This document shows positions 1 to 12,088 of a stretch of DNA of 64,000 nucleotides, piece by piece. The notes beneath the pieces were generated by a model, which was not told where the DNA came from, did not search any database, and saw only the letters and a list, made by a program, of their open reading frames with translations. The translations under genes and the position numbers were made by a program. The stretch is from Diospyros lotus (lineage: Eukaryota; Streptophyta; Magnoliopsida; Ericales; Ebenaceae), in NCBI RefSeq assembly GCF_014633365.1, contig NC_068340.1, positions 23,291,879-23,355,878 on the forward strand. The letters are read 5' to 3'. How positions within the stretch are numbered: position 1 is the first letter of the stretch; each line of letters opens with the position of its first letter.

Positions 1-484
1 ACGATCGAATTAGATGAAAGGAGTACCCTGAACCCTAGAAGATTTAGGAAAATGGTATAATAAGGACGAGTGATTCAAGTAATGATTTTAGGTGATAAAA
101 GAAATGGGATCAGGAACAGTTTTCGGTACAACTGTCTACTAGGTTAAGAAAACTGAATGATCGTACGGGATGTAATACTCGAGATTTTTAGATTCAAATA
201 CTTAAGGAAATAGGATATTTTAAGGGATTGTGGATATTTGGAGATAAAAGTTTAATTTCTGAGCCAGGGGCAAAATCGTAATTTTTGAGGTTTGGGTAAA
301 AGTGTAATTTACCCAAAAATCAGGTGTATTAGCGTAATTAATCTATTCTTTAGGGACTAAAATGCAATTCAAAATTAGCCCGAGGACCATGTTGAAAAGG
401 GTCTGAGTGTAATTATCCAAAAGTTTGGGCCAAAGTGTAATTCTTGAAACCTTTTTACTAGGGGCATTTGGGAGATTTAGTAAA

Positions 485-604
485 AGTCTCATAATGACTT
501 TAGAGATAAGGATGAAGTCTCATGATGACGTTAGAGATAAGATGAAGTCTCATGATAACGTTAGAGATAAGATGAAAGCTCACGATAACTTTAATGATAA
601 GATT
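485..604. repeat. 30-bp minisatellite in Tekay-type LTR
   Basis: Four copies of a unit of about 30 bp start at 485, 515, 545 and 575. The core is AGTCTCATGATGACGTTAGA with a few changes per copy. The array lies inside the LTR and explains the repeated AHDN/SHDN peptide of the overlapping short ORF, which is not a real gene. Confidence 0.85.
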
Positions 605-669
605 TGGATAAGATTTGATTGGATAAGATAAGATTTGATTGGATATGATTTGATTCGGATAAAGATTTG

Positions 670-1025
670 ATTCAGATATCAATGATTGCATAAAATCTTA
701 GAAGATTTAGAATGATTGCAGAATATCTTAGAAGATTTAGTAATGATTATATAATATTTTGGAAGATTTAGAATGATTGCGGAATATCTTAAAAGATTTG
801 GTAATGATTATATAATATCTTGGAAGATTTAGAATGATTGCGGAATATCTTAAAAGATTTGGTAATGATCATATAATATCTTGGAAGATTTAGAATGATT
901 ACAAGATATCTTAGAAGATTTGATAATGATTATATAATATCTTGAAAGATTTATCATGATTGCAGAAGATTTTAGAAGATTTGGAATGATTGGAAAAGAT
1001 TTTGAAAGATTTGAAATGATTGCAG
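670..1025. repeat. 31-bp AT-rich tandem array with dimeric order
   Basis: About eleven units of 31-32 bp follow one another. Each contains AATGATT, an ATATCTT-type block and AAGATTT. Two variants alternate for much of the array, one with GATTGCGGAATATC and one with GATTATATAATATC, giving a higher-order period of about 63 bp. It sits in the U3 part of the LTR, just upstream of a TATAAATA-like box near 1060. Confidence 0.8.
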
Positions 1026-1529
1026 AATATGTGTTTCTTGGTGGCTAAGTTTCCAAAACCTATAAATAGGGGTTCATGGTTAAAGGTTTCTCATTCGAAG
1101 TTGTGATAAATTCGTGCTAGACGAGAGTGCTTCGGGTTTAGTGGATAGAGGGATTTTTAAGCATACGCGAAGCATCACACGCACAGAGCACTTGGGTAGC
1201 GTGTGAGGGCGTGTAAGGAAGCGGTTTAGTCAAAAGACTTGAGGAGTTGCACGAAAATCGAGGTTGGGCACAAGATTCGAGTTGTTTTGAGTTTCGTTAA
1301 GGTGAGTGTTCTACCACAAAACTTGGTGTTTGTTCTATCTAAATGTGTTGAGATTTCATGCAAAATGGTTTTGTGCATGCAAATGATAACTTATGACAGT
1401 TGGTTTTAATGAGAGAAGTTCGTCCCTAAATGTTTTGTACTTGTGCATTGCATTTTATAAAATTGTTGTTTATATGATGCTTTGAATTGTGAAATGTGGC
1501 ATTGTCTTACGTTTTATGTGTTCGTATGG

Positions 1530-1840
1530 AATGTCAACCTAAGATGTTGTCTGGATAGTGTAGCCATAATTCTCCAAGGGCGTGACGGAATAATAGGGGT
1601 ATCTGATGCTGATGTGCATGTCAGGATAGCTGCCTTGGTTTTTGTGCTAGACCGTTTGGTCAAGGAAGTTGCACTAGGACGACTAGGTGGTCCATACTGT
1701 GTTGTTCATGTGGGATGTCAGCCTAGGATGTTGTCTGGATAGTGTAGCCGTAATTCTCCAAAGGCGTGACAGAATAATAGGGGTATCCGTGCCAGGCCGT
1801 TTGGCCAGGGAAGTTACACTAGGATGACTAGGTGGTCCAT
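1530..1840. repeat. Imperfect direct duplication within LTR
   Basis: The blocks starting near 1536 and 1719 share GGATGTTGTCTGGATAGTG, TAATTCTCCAA, GAATAATAGGGGTATC and a terminal GACTAGGTGGTCCAT. They form an imperfect duplication of about 180 bp. The separate Tekay LTR at 3054-5199 has a comparable internal duplication in its transcribed part. Confidence 0.75.
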
Positions 1841-2542
1841 GTGAAATTTTGGAGTTGAGATTGTATGGTGGTTCCCGGATGCTTAGAATGGAAGCGCGAT
1901 CTGGAGAGATGCGTTGGCTTGCCCCTCTTAAGCTAGAATCGTATTGTGTCGTCGTGTCGTTGAGTTGATATGGTGGCATAGCTTTTAGAGAAATTGCACT
2001 TTTCCTGTGATAGGGTTAAGCACGTGGGATTCTCTTGGGCTAGGGCTTACTGGGTGTATTGGTTTATTTCATGTCTTGCATTCATTCATGAAAAATGTGT
2101 TTTTGAACTCTCACTTAGATGATTCATCATCTAATTTGGACTATGTCCCTAGAATATTCAAATGTTCCAGGTGAAGGAAGCGGTGCGAAAGGAAAGAGAA
2201 TTACCGAGGAGTGACGGCGATTAGTTGGTAGCTTGTAATATGTCGCATTCAATAATGTTGTTTATTTTGAGAACATCTTGTAAACGTTGGTTTAACTTAT
2301 AATATGAATAAAGTGGTTTCGGTTATGACCTGTTAAGGTTTCGATCTAACTCCCGCATTTGAGTTGGTGAACCTGTCTTAGTTTATTGATGGTTCATAAT
2401 TGATATACTGAGAAGGTGTAACGGGATCTTCGAGGAATGGTTTATGTTAAGTTTCCATTTTTGTGATGGGTTTTTATTTGGAAAAAAAATATCCTCGAAA
2501 TCTTACGTTACCTAATGCTCCCTAGGAGAGCGGGGTGTTACA

Positions 2543-2767
2543 TGTAACATCCCACATCGAGTGATAGGAAGGACCAGAACAACTTACCCTGATAAGCTTA
2601 CGCAAACTTCTTGGGAGTTGCCTATCCTTAAGCTTTCCCAGCTCAAGCACGCTTAACCTGAGAGTTCTTTGCCTACATTCAGCCCAAAAGATATCCAACT
2701 GGTGTTGTTTCCTTCCTTATTTATCCTCGATATATATTACCCTTCTCTGGGCTCTTGGGGTATTACA
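2543..2767 (-). mobile_element. Cassandra TRIM solo LTR (5S rRNA-derived)
   Basis: This 225-bp segment is the reverse complement of a Cassandra LTR. In + orientation it starts TGTAACATCCC and ends GGGGTATTACA. It contains the reverse complement of the 5S rRNA-like core (AAGCACGCTTAACC, then CTTGGGAG). It is a diverged copy of the LTRs at 47514-47739 and 47950-48175. No matching 5-bp TSD is visible (TTACA on the left, GTTCA on the right). The left flank is the exact end of the Tekay-type LTR, so the junction has probably been rearranged. Confidence 0.85.
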
Positions 2768-3053
2768 GTTCAAGTGTGGATAAGTATTGTAACCTTTAAA
2801 CTCGATTGTGACTTGTATCCATTGCCTAGATTTGGATTAATATCTAGGCATGCATGTGTGTTTGATCTAGTTTTCAAAGTAAGCTAAGGAAAAACCTTGA
2901 CGTTGATTGGATTTAGTGGAACCCCAAAGGTAGTTAGACCTTGAGAGAGTGGTTTAAGTGTTTGAGATACACCGAACCACTATATATCGCTATGTTCATC
3001 TTTCTTTACTGCTTTGTTATTTATTATGTTGATTTCAATTTTACAAGATTAGT
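2768..3053 (+). mobile_element. SIRE 5' LTR remnant, left part
   Basis: This non-coding segment contains GAACCACTATATATCGC near 2975, the promoter-like block found in SIRE LTRs. It ends with TTAGT, the target site duplicated by the Tekay insertion. The LTR continues at 11901 after the Tekay element. The 5' part of this LTR is missing, being replaced by Cassandra and Tekay sequence on the left. Confidence 0.65.
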
Positions 3054-5199
3054 TGTAACACCCCAAATTTCTTGAGCGTGTTATGACTTAGGATTTCGGG
3101 AATATAAAAAGTTTTCATATCACAATAGCTGTCATACATCACACAATATCCCAAAAATCTAAATTTACACATTCTCAGCTTAACAAACCCAGTAATCGAA
3201 TAGCTAAGACAGGCGTTAAAATCTCTAATGCGAAAGCTAGATCAAACCTGATATGGTTCACAACCATAATACTTTATTTATCATAAAATTGTTCAAGATG
3301 TTTACAAAATGAATTACTTGGACATCATCTCTCGCAAGATATAACTGAACGTCTTAAACATATCCAAGACATACATAGGTTCGCATATAAATGAAAATAT
3401 TCTAAACATGCTATAGACAGCAAATTAAGCTTATTCTTCAGCTACTTCCTTTCCCTTAGAGCCGCTCGTCGAACCTGGAACGTTTGAATATTCCAGGGAC
3501 ATAGTCCAATTAGAAGATGAATCTTCTAGTGAGAAACTCCAAAAAAAAAGTTTATATCGATGCATGATTAGGTATAAAATGTATGAGAAGACAACGAGAA
3601 CTACTCCGAAGTGCCTCGTGAACATGTTAGCCTCCTCCAACGAGAGCTTTCTCAATGGCGCACGCATAGCGCCTCTCGGGAGGTCCCTAACCATGTCACT
3701 TCGGCCCGACCTCATAGCACTCATGCAAGCACCACATCCATTGTCCCTTAGGCTCACGGTCTTCCCCACGAGAGCTTTCTCGATGGCGCACGCATAGCGG
3801 CTCTCGGGAGATATCCGACTTTTGCCCTCGGCCAACAACAAATAGGTACAACAGTATGGCCACACGAATTTTATAAATGCAACAGTTAAAAAAAGCCAAC
3901 AGCATATATTTTTCAGAAAAGTACAGTTCATATATGCAACATGATTTCACGTAAGAGAATAACAAGCGTTTATGTGTAAGAACTTCACGAAACACGTCTC
4001 ATGCAATAGAAGTCTCTCATAAGAGAATAAAAAATAGGATTTGGAGTATAGGAGTCTCACCTTGTTGGTTTATCTCTTAAACGGTACGGTTTCACTGCAA
4101 ACGGCCTAGGTTTTTGCAGAAAACACACGTTTTGGTAAACCTAAACTCAAATATTTTTACATAAGGTTGAAGGGTATTAAATTAGGGGTATAACTAGAAA
4201 ATTTGAAGAAAAATAAGCCCCTCACGCGCAGGCATTTTCCGGCGCGTGTAACTCACGCGCAGGCAGCAGATTTTGGACAACAACGCCTCGATTTCGTATT
4301 TCGACCATATCTCCCTCATTTTAACTCCGATTCGACCCCCGTTTGAACCTACGCGACCCTCTCTTCCCTCTCTACAGGATTATCAAAAAAAATGGGACTT
4401 ACCTCGCTTTTTTGTTGACTGATTTTGGCAAATTCCGGTGAAGACCGCAACTCCGACGAGGCTCGTTCTCCGCTGCTTCTTCGCCGCTTTCTTCCCGCCT
4501 TCTTGCCGAACTCCCTTCTCTCTCTCTAGAGAAAGCTCCTCCTATTAGAGTGCTTCACTCCTCAAACTTGGTTGGAATGATTTGTGAAGAACCCATGGTG
4601 CCTTTTTATAGATTTCTCCAACCAATCACATTATGCCACTTGTCAAAATCTTAGCCATGGACTCCAAAGACTCAAAGCCATAATTGAGTGGCTTTTGAAA
4701 TCCAAAACTAGAATGAATTGAACTTTTGGAATCCAAGCTAAAACCCCAAACTTCTTTCAAATAACACTTTGGCCCTTATTTCAAGTCCTCAACTTCAATC
4801 TTTTACCACATAAGCTCTTAATTTCATCCTTATTTCGTTTGGATAATTTTCTAATTACAATTACACCCTCAAACATCAAATTTATCGAGATACTTAAAAT
4901 CCCAAAATTAATAACTCAAAATTACTCAATATATACAATTTTTCGGAAGCCCCTTACCATCATTCGGTCTTTTTAGGCTAAGTTAGCTTAACTGAAAACC
5001 ATTTCTGATTTGATTTCTTTCAGCGTCATAAATCTCGTCTCGAGACGCTCATCAAAAATATACCTTTAACCTTAGGTATCTAAGCTCTAGGGTACTCCCT
5101 ACGACTGATTTGGTCATTCGTTGCCAATTCAAACATATTTTTGGTATTTTAAACTCACTTAAAATACGTGGCATCTTCACAAAAATATGGGGTATTATA
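3054..5199 (-). repeat. Tekay 3' LTR
   Basis: A 2146-bp LTR, nearly identical to 9888-11895 except for the first 139 bp (3054-3192), which the other copy lacks. It holds an internal imperfect repeat (ACGAGAGCTTTCTC blocks near 3640 and 3768). A 166-codon ORF inside it has an equivalent in the other LTR, and it is treated as non-coding LTR sequence. A polypurine tract adjoins it at 5200-5212. Confidence 0.92.
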
Positions 5200-5212
5200 T
5201 TCTCCCCTCCTT
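5200..5212 (-). other. Tekay polypurine tract
   Basis: On the minus strand the sequence reads AGGAGGGGAGAA directly before the LTR start TATAATACCCC. This is the expected position of the plus-strand DNA priming site of an LTR retrotransposon. Confidence 0.8.
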
Positions 5213-5308
5213 AAAAGAATTTCGTCCTCGAAATTTGAAACATACTCAACATTATTGAAGGTTAAATAATTATTGCATACAATTTATGGAAGAAAATATA
5301 AAAATTCT

Positions 5309-8300
5309 CTACTCTATTCCCATTTCCTCGAATAGATGAGAATATTTCTTCCTAATTGTTTCCTCAAGTTCCCACGTTGCCTCGTCATCCGAGTGCTTTC
5401 CCCATTGAACCTTCACTAACGGTATCTCTTTATTTCTCAACACTTGAGTTCGGCGATCTAAAATTGCTCCGGGTGACTCCGGGTAGGTCAAGTCATTCCT
5501 TAGCTCAATTGTCTCCACTCGAACTCCGAGAGTTGGATCTGGCACATGCCTTCGAAGTTGGGAGATGTGGAACACATTATGAATCCCGGACAAACTAGGC
5601 GGAAGCTCCAATCGATAGGCCAAAGGTCCGAATCTTTCCACAATCGGATATGGTCCTATATACCTTGGCTTCAGCTTTCCTTTACCGCTTCCATGCGTCA
5701 CCAAATGCTGGGGTGATACCTTGAGATACACTAGATCCCCGACCTCGAACTCTAGATCCTTTCTTCTTTGATCAGCATAGGATTTTTGTCGGCTTTGTGC
5801 AGCTCGGATCCTCTCTTGGATTATTCGAATCTTATCGGTAGTCTGCTGCACAAGTTCGGGCCCTAACATCTGTCGTTCCTCTACTCCGGTCCAACAGATG
5901 GGCCATCGACACTTTCTTCCATACAAAGCCTCATAAGGAGCCATCCTAATGCTGCCGTGGTAACTATTGTTGTACGCGAATTCTACCAATGGCATATGCT
6001 CCTCCCAATTTCCTCTAAAATCAAGGGCACAGGATCTCAACATATCTTCAAGAGTTTGAATTGTCCTCTTTGATTGCCTGTCAGTCTGGGGGTGATAAGC
6101 CGTACTCAATTTCAACTGGGTCCCCATGCATTCCTGCAAACTCTCCCAAAATCTCGAGGTGAACCTCGGGTCCCGATCTGAAACTATACTTACCGGCGCA
6201 CCATGGAGTCGTACGATTTCCTTTACGTATTGCTCTGCAAATTTTCATACCAGTTGATCCACCCTCGTAGGTAGGAAATGTGCTGACTTTGTCAACCTGT
6301 CTACCACCACCCAAATGGCATCATAGCCCCTTCGACTCTTCGGAAATCCTGTCACGAAATCCATCGTGATATGTTCCCATTTCCACTCAGGAACTTCCAA
6401 GGGTCTCATCAACCCTGCAGGTTTCTGGTGCTCAATCTTTACCCTTTGGCATATATCACATTGTGCCACCCTCCTAGCCACGCTGGCCTTCATCCCAAGC
6501 CACCAGTAGATTTCTCGAAGATCTCGATACATCTTCGTGGCTCCTGGATGCACGGTATACTTAGCTCTATGGGCTTCATCCAAAATTTTCTGACCCAACT
6601 CCCGAAGGTTTGGCACGTACACTCTACCCCGAAACCTGAGAATGCCATTTCGCATCTCAAAATCTGAACTCTTGGGCTGGCCTTGCTCGTCCACCCATAG
6701 ACGTATACGCCGGTCACTCCCACTAGCCTTCCGTATTTTGGTCTCCAGATCCAGTTGAACCGTCAGGCCAGCTACTAGGACAGAAGATCCCTTCGGTACT
6801 ACACTCACTGTCATCAGGCTAAAAGCCTCAATCAACAGCCACTCCTGGGCCATCAACCCGGCCATAACAGTAGGCACAGTCCTACTCAAAGCATCAGCTA
6901 CCACATTGGCACGCCCCGGGTGATACAAGATGGTGCAGTCGTAGTCCTTCAGGAACTCCATCCAGCGTCGCTGCCTCATGTTCAACTCTTTCTGCGAGAA
7001 CACATACCTTAGACTTTTGTGGTTTGTGAATACATCGAACGTCTCTCCATATAGGTAGTGCCTCCATAGCTTCAGAGCATATACCACCGCTGCCAGCTCC
7101 AAGTCATGTGTTGGGTAGTTCACTTCGTGTCTCTTCAATTGGCGTGATCCATATGCGATCACCCGACCATGCTGCATCAATACACAACCCAAACCCACCT
7201 TCGAGGCATCGATGTATACAACATATCCACCAGGCCCACTAGGCATTGCCAGCACAAGTGCTGAGGTCAGTCTGTCCTTGAGCTCTTGAAAGCTTTCCTC
7301 ACACTTTGTAGTCCATTCGAACTTGACCTCCTTCCGTATGAGCTTTGTCATAGGTGTAGCTATCTTCGAAAACCCTTCCACGAATCTTCGATAGTAGCCT
7401 GCCAATCCCAAAAAGCTTCGTACTTCGGTCACACATGTCGGTTGCTTCCATCCTCAAACAACCTCAATCTTAGCTGGATCCACTGAGATTCCTTCGGCTG
7501 AGATCACATGCCCAAGAAACGTCACTTGGGATAGCTAGAACTCGCACTTTGAGAACTTGGCATATAACTGGTGTTTCCTGAGGGTTCCTAGCACTATTCT
7601 CAAGTGCTTTTCGTGGTCACTTTCATTCGAAGAATACACCAATATATCATCTATGAAGACGATCACAAATCGATCCAGGTAGGGCTTGAATACCCTATTC
7701 ATAAGATCCATAAATGTTGCTGGAGGGTTAGTTAATCCGAATGGCATTACAAAGTAATCAAAATGGCCATACCTCGACCGAAATGCCGTCTTCGGAACAT
7801 CATCTGGTTTAATTCTCAGCTGATAATATCCAGATCTCAAATTGATCTTCGAGAACACTTTCGCTCCCTGCAGTTGATCAAACAACTCATCTATCCTTGG
7901 GAGCGGATACTTGTTCTTTACTGTGGCCTTATTTAGCTGACGGTAGTCAATGCACATCCTTAGACTCCCGTCTTTCTTCTTCACAAATAGTACTAGTGCG
8001 CCCCATGGCGACGTGCTTAGCCTAATGAACCCCTTATCAGTCAACTCTTGTAGCTGACTCTTTAATTCTTTCATCTCCGCCGGAGCCATTCAGTATGGCG
8101 GAATTGATATCGGCTGGGTTCCTGGCACAAACTCAATTGAGAACTCAATTTCCCGAGGTGAAGGTAGTCCCGGTAACTCTTCTAGAAACACGTCATCATA
8201 TTCTCGTACTACTCGCACCTCATTGAGTTTCGGTACCTCTCTTTCTTCTAACTAAGCATGAGCTATGAATCCATGAGCTCCTCGGCTCAACAGCTTTGCT

Positions 8301-9880
8301 GCCTTCATTGTCGAAATCATTTTTATGACCTCGGGGTCGTCTTGTCCCCGAAATTTAACCCACCCTCCCTCGGGTTTTCTTATAGTCATTATCTTCCTAC
8401 AACAATCTATATTGGCGTCGTACTTGGATAAGAAGTCCATCCCCAAGATTATGTCGAAGTCATATACTTCTAACAGAATCAGATCAGCCTGGAACCAAAC
8501 ATTACTCAGGCTAATTTCACATCCCCTCACCATTTCTGAGGACTTCATATTTTTTTCCATAGGTGTCGAAATCACCATAAGACACCCCATAGACTCGGTT
8601 TCTACTCTCAAACTCCCAGCCAAAGCATGTGATATAAAAGAATGAGTAGACCCTGGATCTATCAATGCATGCACAGGAGTATCCAAAATGAAGAGAGTAC
8701 CTTGGATAACTGCAGGATTCGCCTCTACGTCCTCCTTGGTCAAGTTATAGACTCAGCCCTGTTTGGTCCCTTCTTCAATCTTTAGCGGTTGCTCTTTCTT
8801 CTTCGGGCAATTCCTCGAGATGTGCCCGTGCTGGTTGCAATTGTAGCAGATCACGCTTATTGGTGTTGCTGCTATAGCTTTACCTTCTTGGACCATTCCC
8901 TTCGAGCAATTTCTGGAAGTATACCCGGGTTGTCCACAGGTGTAACAGACAATACTTTGGCCATCGCACCTCTTGCGCGGGTGCCTCTTCTTGCATTTAC
9001 AGCACGCCTTGCCCTTTTTTACGATCTTCCCATCCCGAGGTCCCATAGTCGAGTGGGATTTCTCTGATTGTCCTCCAACTTGAATCGTCGTGGCCTTTAG
9101 TTCTGCCACCCGCATCATATTCTCCTTGGCGGTCATAGCCTTGAAAACTATGTCTGCATAAGACTCCACATGGACCAGGCTCATCAGCTGTTGAAATTCA
9201 ATTCGTAAGCCTTGTAGGAATTTTCGTCCCTTCTCCACATCGTCCATCCCGTACAGCGGCATATACTTGATTAACCGCAAAAATTCAGTCTCGTATTGAG
9301 CCACAGACATATTTGGCCCTTAGCGTAAGTTCATAAACTCTCGAGCTCTAGCCAACTTCCAGCAAGTGGGAAAGAATTTTCAGTTGAACAGTTCCTTAAA
9401 CCGTTCCCACGACATCTGGGGTGCCTCCCCCAATTCTACATCTGTTGCTGACCCCTGAGATCCTATCCGATTAGGTATCGCTCGCTGCATAGACCTCTAC
9501 CGTTGGGCAGCTTCCTCTTCCAGCATATAGGTTGCACACTCGACCTTGTCTTCATTCAGGATTCTCAATCTTTGTAGGATCTTTTCGGTCTGGTCCAACT
9601 AGTATTCACTGATTGCGGGGTCATCTGCCGATTTTCCTCGAAACACTGGCGGGTTTTGTCGTAGATACCTCTCCAAGGAATCTACTCTTCTTTGCTCGGG
9701 CTGCAACTCCAAAATTCGCCCAGCCATGCCTTCTAGGATTCTCTCGATCCTATCAATCCGGCCTTCACCGAGGTCAGCTCGTGCATCTCTTTGACCTTCC
9801 ACACCACCTCTTGGGTGTGGGTTGGTGTTGCTTTCTTCGCCATTGCCTCTCTCGCGCCTGTTCCTTCTTGTATTCACCAT
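5309..9880 (-). pseudogene. Tekay gag-pol polyprotein with in-frame stops only
   Basis: One minus-strand frame of about 1524 codons runs from ATG at 9878-9880 to the stop at 5309. In order it encodes gag with two zinc knuckles near 8800-8990 (one has Tyr in place of His), an aspartic protease (LIDPGSTHSFIS), RT ([17 protein letters not shown]), RNase H (YIDASKVGLGCVL, ADALSR), integrase (HPGATKMYRDL, CDIC, VVDRLTKSAHF, AYHPQTD) and a C-terminal chromodomain ([16 protein letters not shown]). The separate ORF pieces all share this frame. They are divided by about ten stops, including 9599, 8753, 8252, 8090, 7535, 7454 and 6245. Those I checked are explained by single C-to-T or G-to-A changes. 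There is no clear frameshift. A fused gag-pol is normal for this clade. Confidence 0.93.
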
Positions 9881-9887
9881 CTGGCAA

Positions 9888-11895
9888 TAATTGAATAGCT
9901 AAGACAGGCGTTAAAATCTCTAATGCGGAAGCTAGATCGAACCTGATATGGTTCACAACCATAATACTTTATTTATCATAAAATTGTTCAAGATGTTTAC
10001 AAAATGAATTACATGGACATCATCTCTCGCAAGATATAACTGAACGTCTTAAACATATCCAAGACATACATAGGTTCGCATATAAATGAAAATATTCTAA
10101 ACATGCTATAGACAGCAAATTAAGCTTATTCTTCAGCTACTTCCTTTCCCTTAGAGCCGCTCGTCGAACCTGGAACGTTTGAATATTCCAGGGACATAGT
10201 CTAATTAGAAGATGAATCTTCTAGTGAGAAACTCCAAAAAAAAAAAGTTTATATCGATGCATGATCAGGTATAAAATGTATGAGAAGACAACGAGAACTA
10301 CTCCGAAGTGCCTCGTGAACACGTTAGCCTCCTCCAACGAGAGCTTTCTCAATGGCACACGCATAGCGCCTCTCGGGAGGTCCCTAACCATGTCACTTCG
10401 GCCCGACCTCATAGCACTCATGCAAGCACCACATCCATTGTCCCTTAGGCTCACGGTCTTCCCCACGAGAGCTTTCTCGATGGCGCACGCATAGCGCCTC
10501 TCGGGGGATATCCGACTTTTGCCCTCGGCCAACAACAAATAGGTACAACAGTATGGCCACACGAATTTTATAAATGCAACAGTTAAAAAAAGCCAACAGC
10601 ATATATTTTTCAGAAAAGTACAGTTCATATATGCAACATGATTTCACGTAAGAGAATAACAAGCGTTTATGTGTAAGAACTTCACGAAACACGTCTCATG
10701 CAATATAAGTCTCTCATAAGAGAATAAAAAATAGGATTTGGAGTATAGGAGTCTCACCTTGTTGGTTTATCTCTTAAACGGTACGGTTTCACTGCAAACG
10801 GCCTAGGTTTCTGCAGAAAACACACGTTTTGGTTAACCTAAACTCAAATATTTTTATATAAGGTTGAAGGGTATTAAATTAGGGGTATAACTAGAAAATT
10901 TGGAGAAAAATAATCCCCTCACGCGCAGGCATTTTCCGGCGCGTGTAACTCATGCGCAGGCAGCAGATTTCGGACAGCAACGCCTCGGTTTGGTATTTCG
11001 GCCATATCTCCCTCGTTTTAACTCCGATTCGACCCCCGTTTGAACCTACGTGACCCTCTCTTCCCCCTCTACAGGATTATCAAAAAAAGTGAATTACCTC
11101 ACTTTTTTTCTGACTGATTTTGGTGAATTCCGGTGAAGACCCCCAACTCTGACGAGGCTCGTTCTCCGCCGCTTCTTCGCCGCTTTCTTCCCGCCTTCTT
11201 GCCGAACTCCCTTCTCTCTCTCTAGAGCAAGCTCCTCCTCTTAGAGTGATTCACTCCTCAAACTTGGTTGGAATGATTTGTGAAGAACCCATGGTGCCTT
11301 TTTATAGATTTCTCCAACCAATCACATTATGCCACTTGTCAAAATCTTAGCCATGGACTCCAAAGACTCAAAGCCATAATTGAGTGGCTTTTGAAATGCA
11401 AAACTAGAATGAATTGAACTTTTGGAATCCAAGCTAAAACCCCAAACTTCTTTCAAATAACACTTTGGCCCTTATTTCAAGTCCTCAACTTCAATCTTTT
11501 ACCACATAAGCTCTTAATTTCATCCTTATTTCGTTTGGATAATTTTCTAATTACAATTACACCCTCAAACATCAAATTTATCGAGATACTTAAAATCCCA
11601 AAATTAATAACTCAAAATTACTCAATATATACAATTTTTCGGAAGCCCCTTACCAACATTCGGTCTTTTTAGGCTAAGTTAGCTTAACCGAAAACCATTT
11701 CTGATTTGATTTCTTTCAGCGTCATAAATCTCGCCTCGAGACGCTCATAAAAAATATACCTTTAACCTTAGGTATCTAAGCTCTAGGGTACTCCCTACGA
11801 CTGATTTGGTCATTCGTTGCCAATTCAAACATATTTTTGGTATTTTAAACTCACTTAAAATACGTGGCATCTTCACAAAAATATGGGGTATTATA
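9888..11895 (-). repeat. Tekay 5' LTR, 3' end deleted
   Basis: This 2008-bp LTR matches 3193-5199. The 139 bp that should form its 3' end are missing, together with the primer binding site and leader. Homology stops at about 9888, only seven bases from the gag start codon. The outer end is intact and is followed by the TTAGT duplication. Confidence 0.9.
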
Positions 11896-12088
11896 TTAGT
11901 TAAATAAATCAATTGTGATATTTTAAGATTGATTAATTAATAACTCAATTGATCTAATCAATAAGGTGTAATAAAATAAAGTTTTTAATAAAAATCCTTC
12001 ATTAATAATTCTCCTCAAAAATCAAATAAAATAAGCAAGAAGTTCAAAAAGTTTTAACCACTCAATTCACCCCCTTCTTGAGTGGTCG
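11896..12088 (+). mobile_element. SIRE 5' LTR remnant, right part
   Basis: This AT-rich continuation of the LTR begins with the TTAGT duplication. It ends with the SIRE-like LTR tail CAATTCACCCCCTTCTTGAG, followed by GGTCG, the Cassandra target site. A similar tail occurs at 38035-38055 in another SIRE LTR. Confidence 0.7.

Larger units (their letters stand above)
1..2542 (+). mobile_element. Tekay-type Ty3/gypsy LTR, 5' end cut by window edge
   Basis: This is a long non-coding LTR reading in the + direction and ending GGGGTGTTACA at 2542. Stretches near 100-180 and 1980-2040 match, in reverse complement, the LTR at 59547-63889, so both belong to one family. It is related more distantly to the LTRs at 3054-5199 and 9888-11895. 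The missing 5' end is probably short, because homology to the start of the other copy begins close to base 1. It carries two minisatellites and a partial internal duplication, annotated separately. The ORFs inside it have no family features and are not called as genes. I cannot tell whether it is a solo LTR or the 3' LTR of an element to the left. Confidence 0.75.
3054..11895 (-). mobile_element. Tekay chromovirus (Ty3/gypsy), nearly full length
   Basis: This minus-strand element has LTRs at 3054-5199 (3') and 9888-11895 (5', truncated). A perfect 5-bp TSD, TTAGT, lies at 3049-3053 and 11896-11900. The order gag, protease, RT, RNase H, integrase, chromodomain, together with LTRs over 2 kb, fits the Tekay/Del clade. 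Both LTRs begin with TATAATACCCC rather than TGTAATACCCC and end TGTTACA where that end is kept. The LTRs look nearly identical, which suggests a fairly recent insertion into the SIRE 5' LTR. It cannot be autonomous now: gag-pol has about ten stop codons, and the PBS region is deleted. Confidence 0.93.

Noticed and set aside
3431..3931. 166-codon ORF on the minus strand, repeated at 10221-10628
   Set aside because: It lies in the two LTRs of the Tekay element. Its conservation is explained by LTR duplication, and the protein shows no family features.
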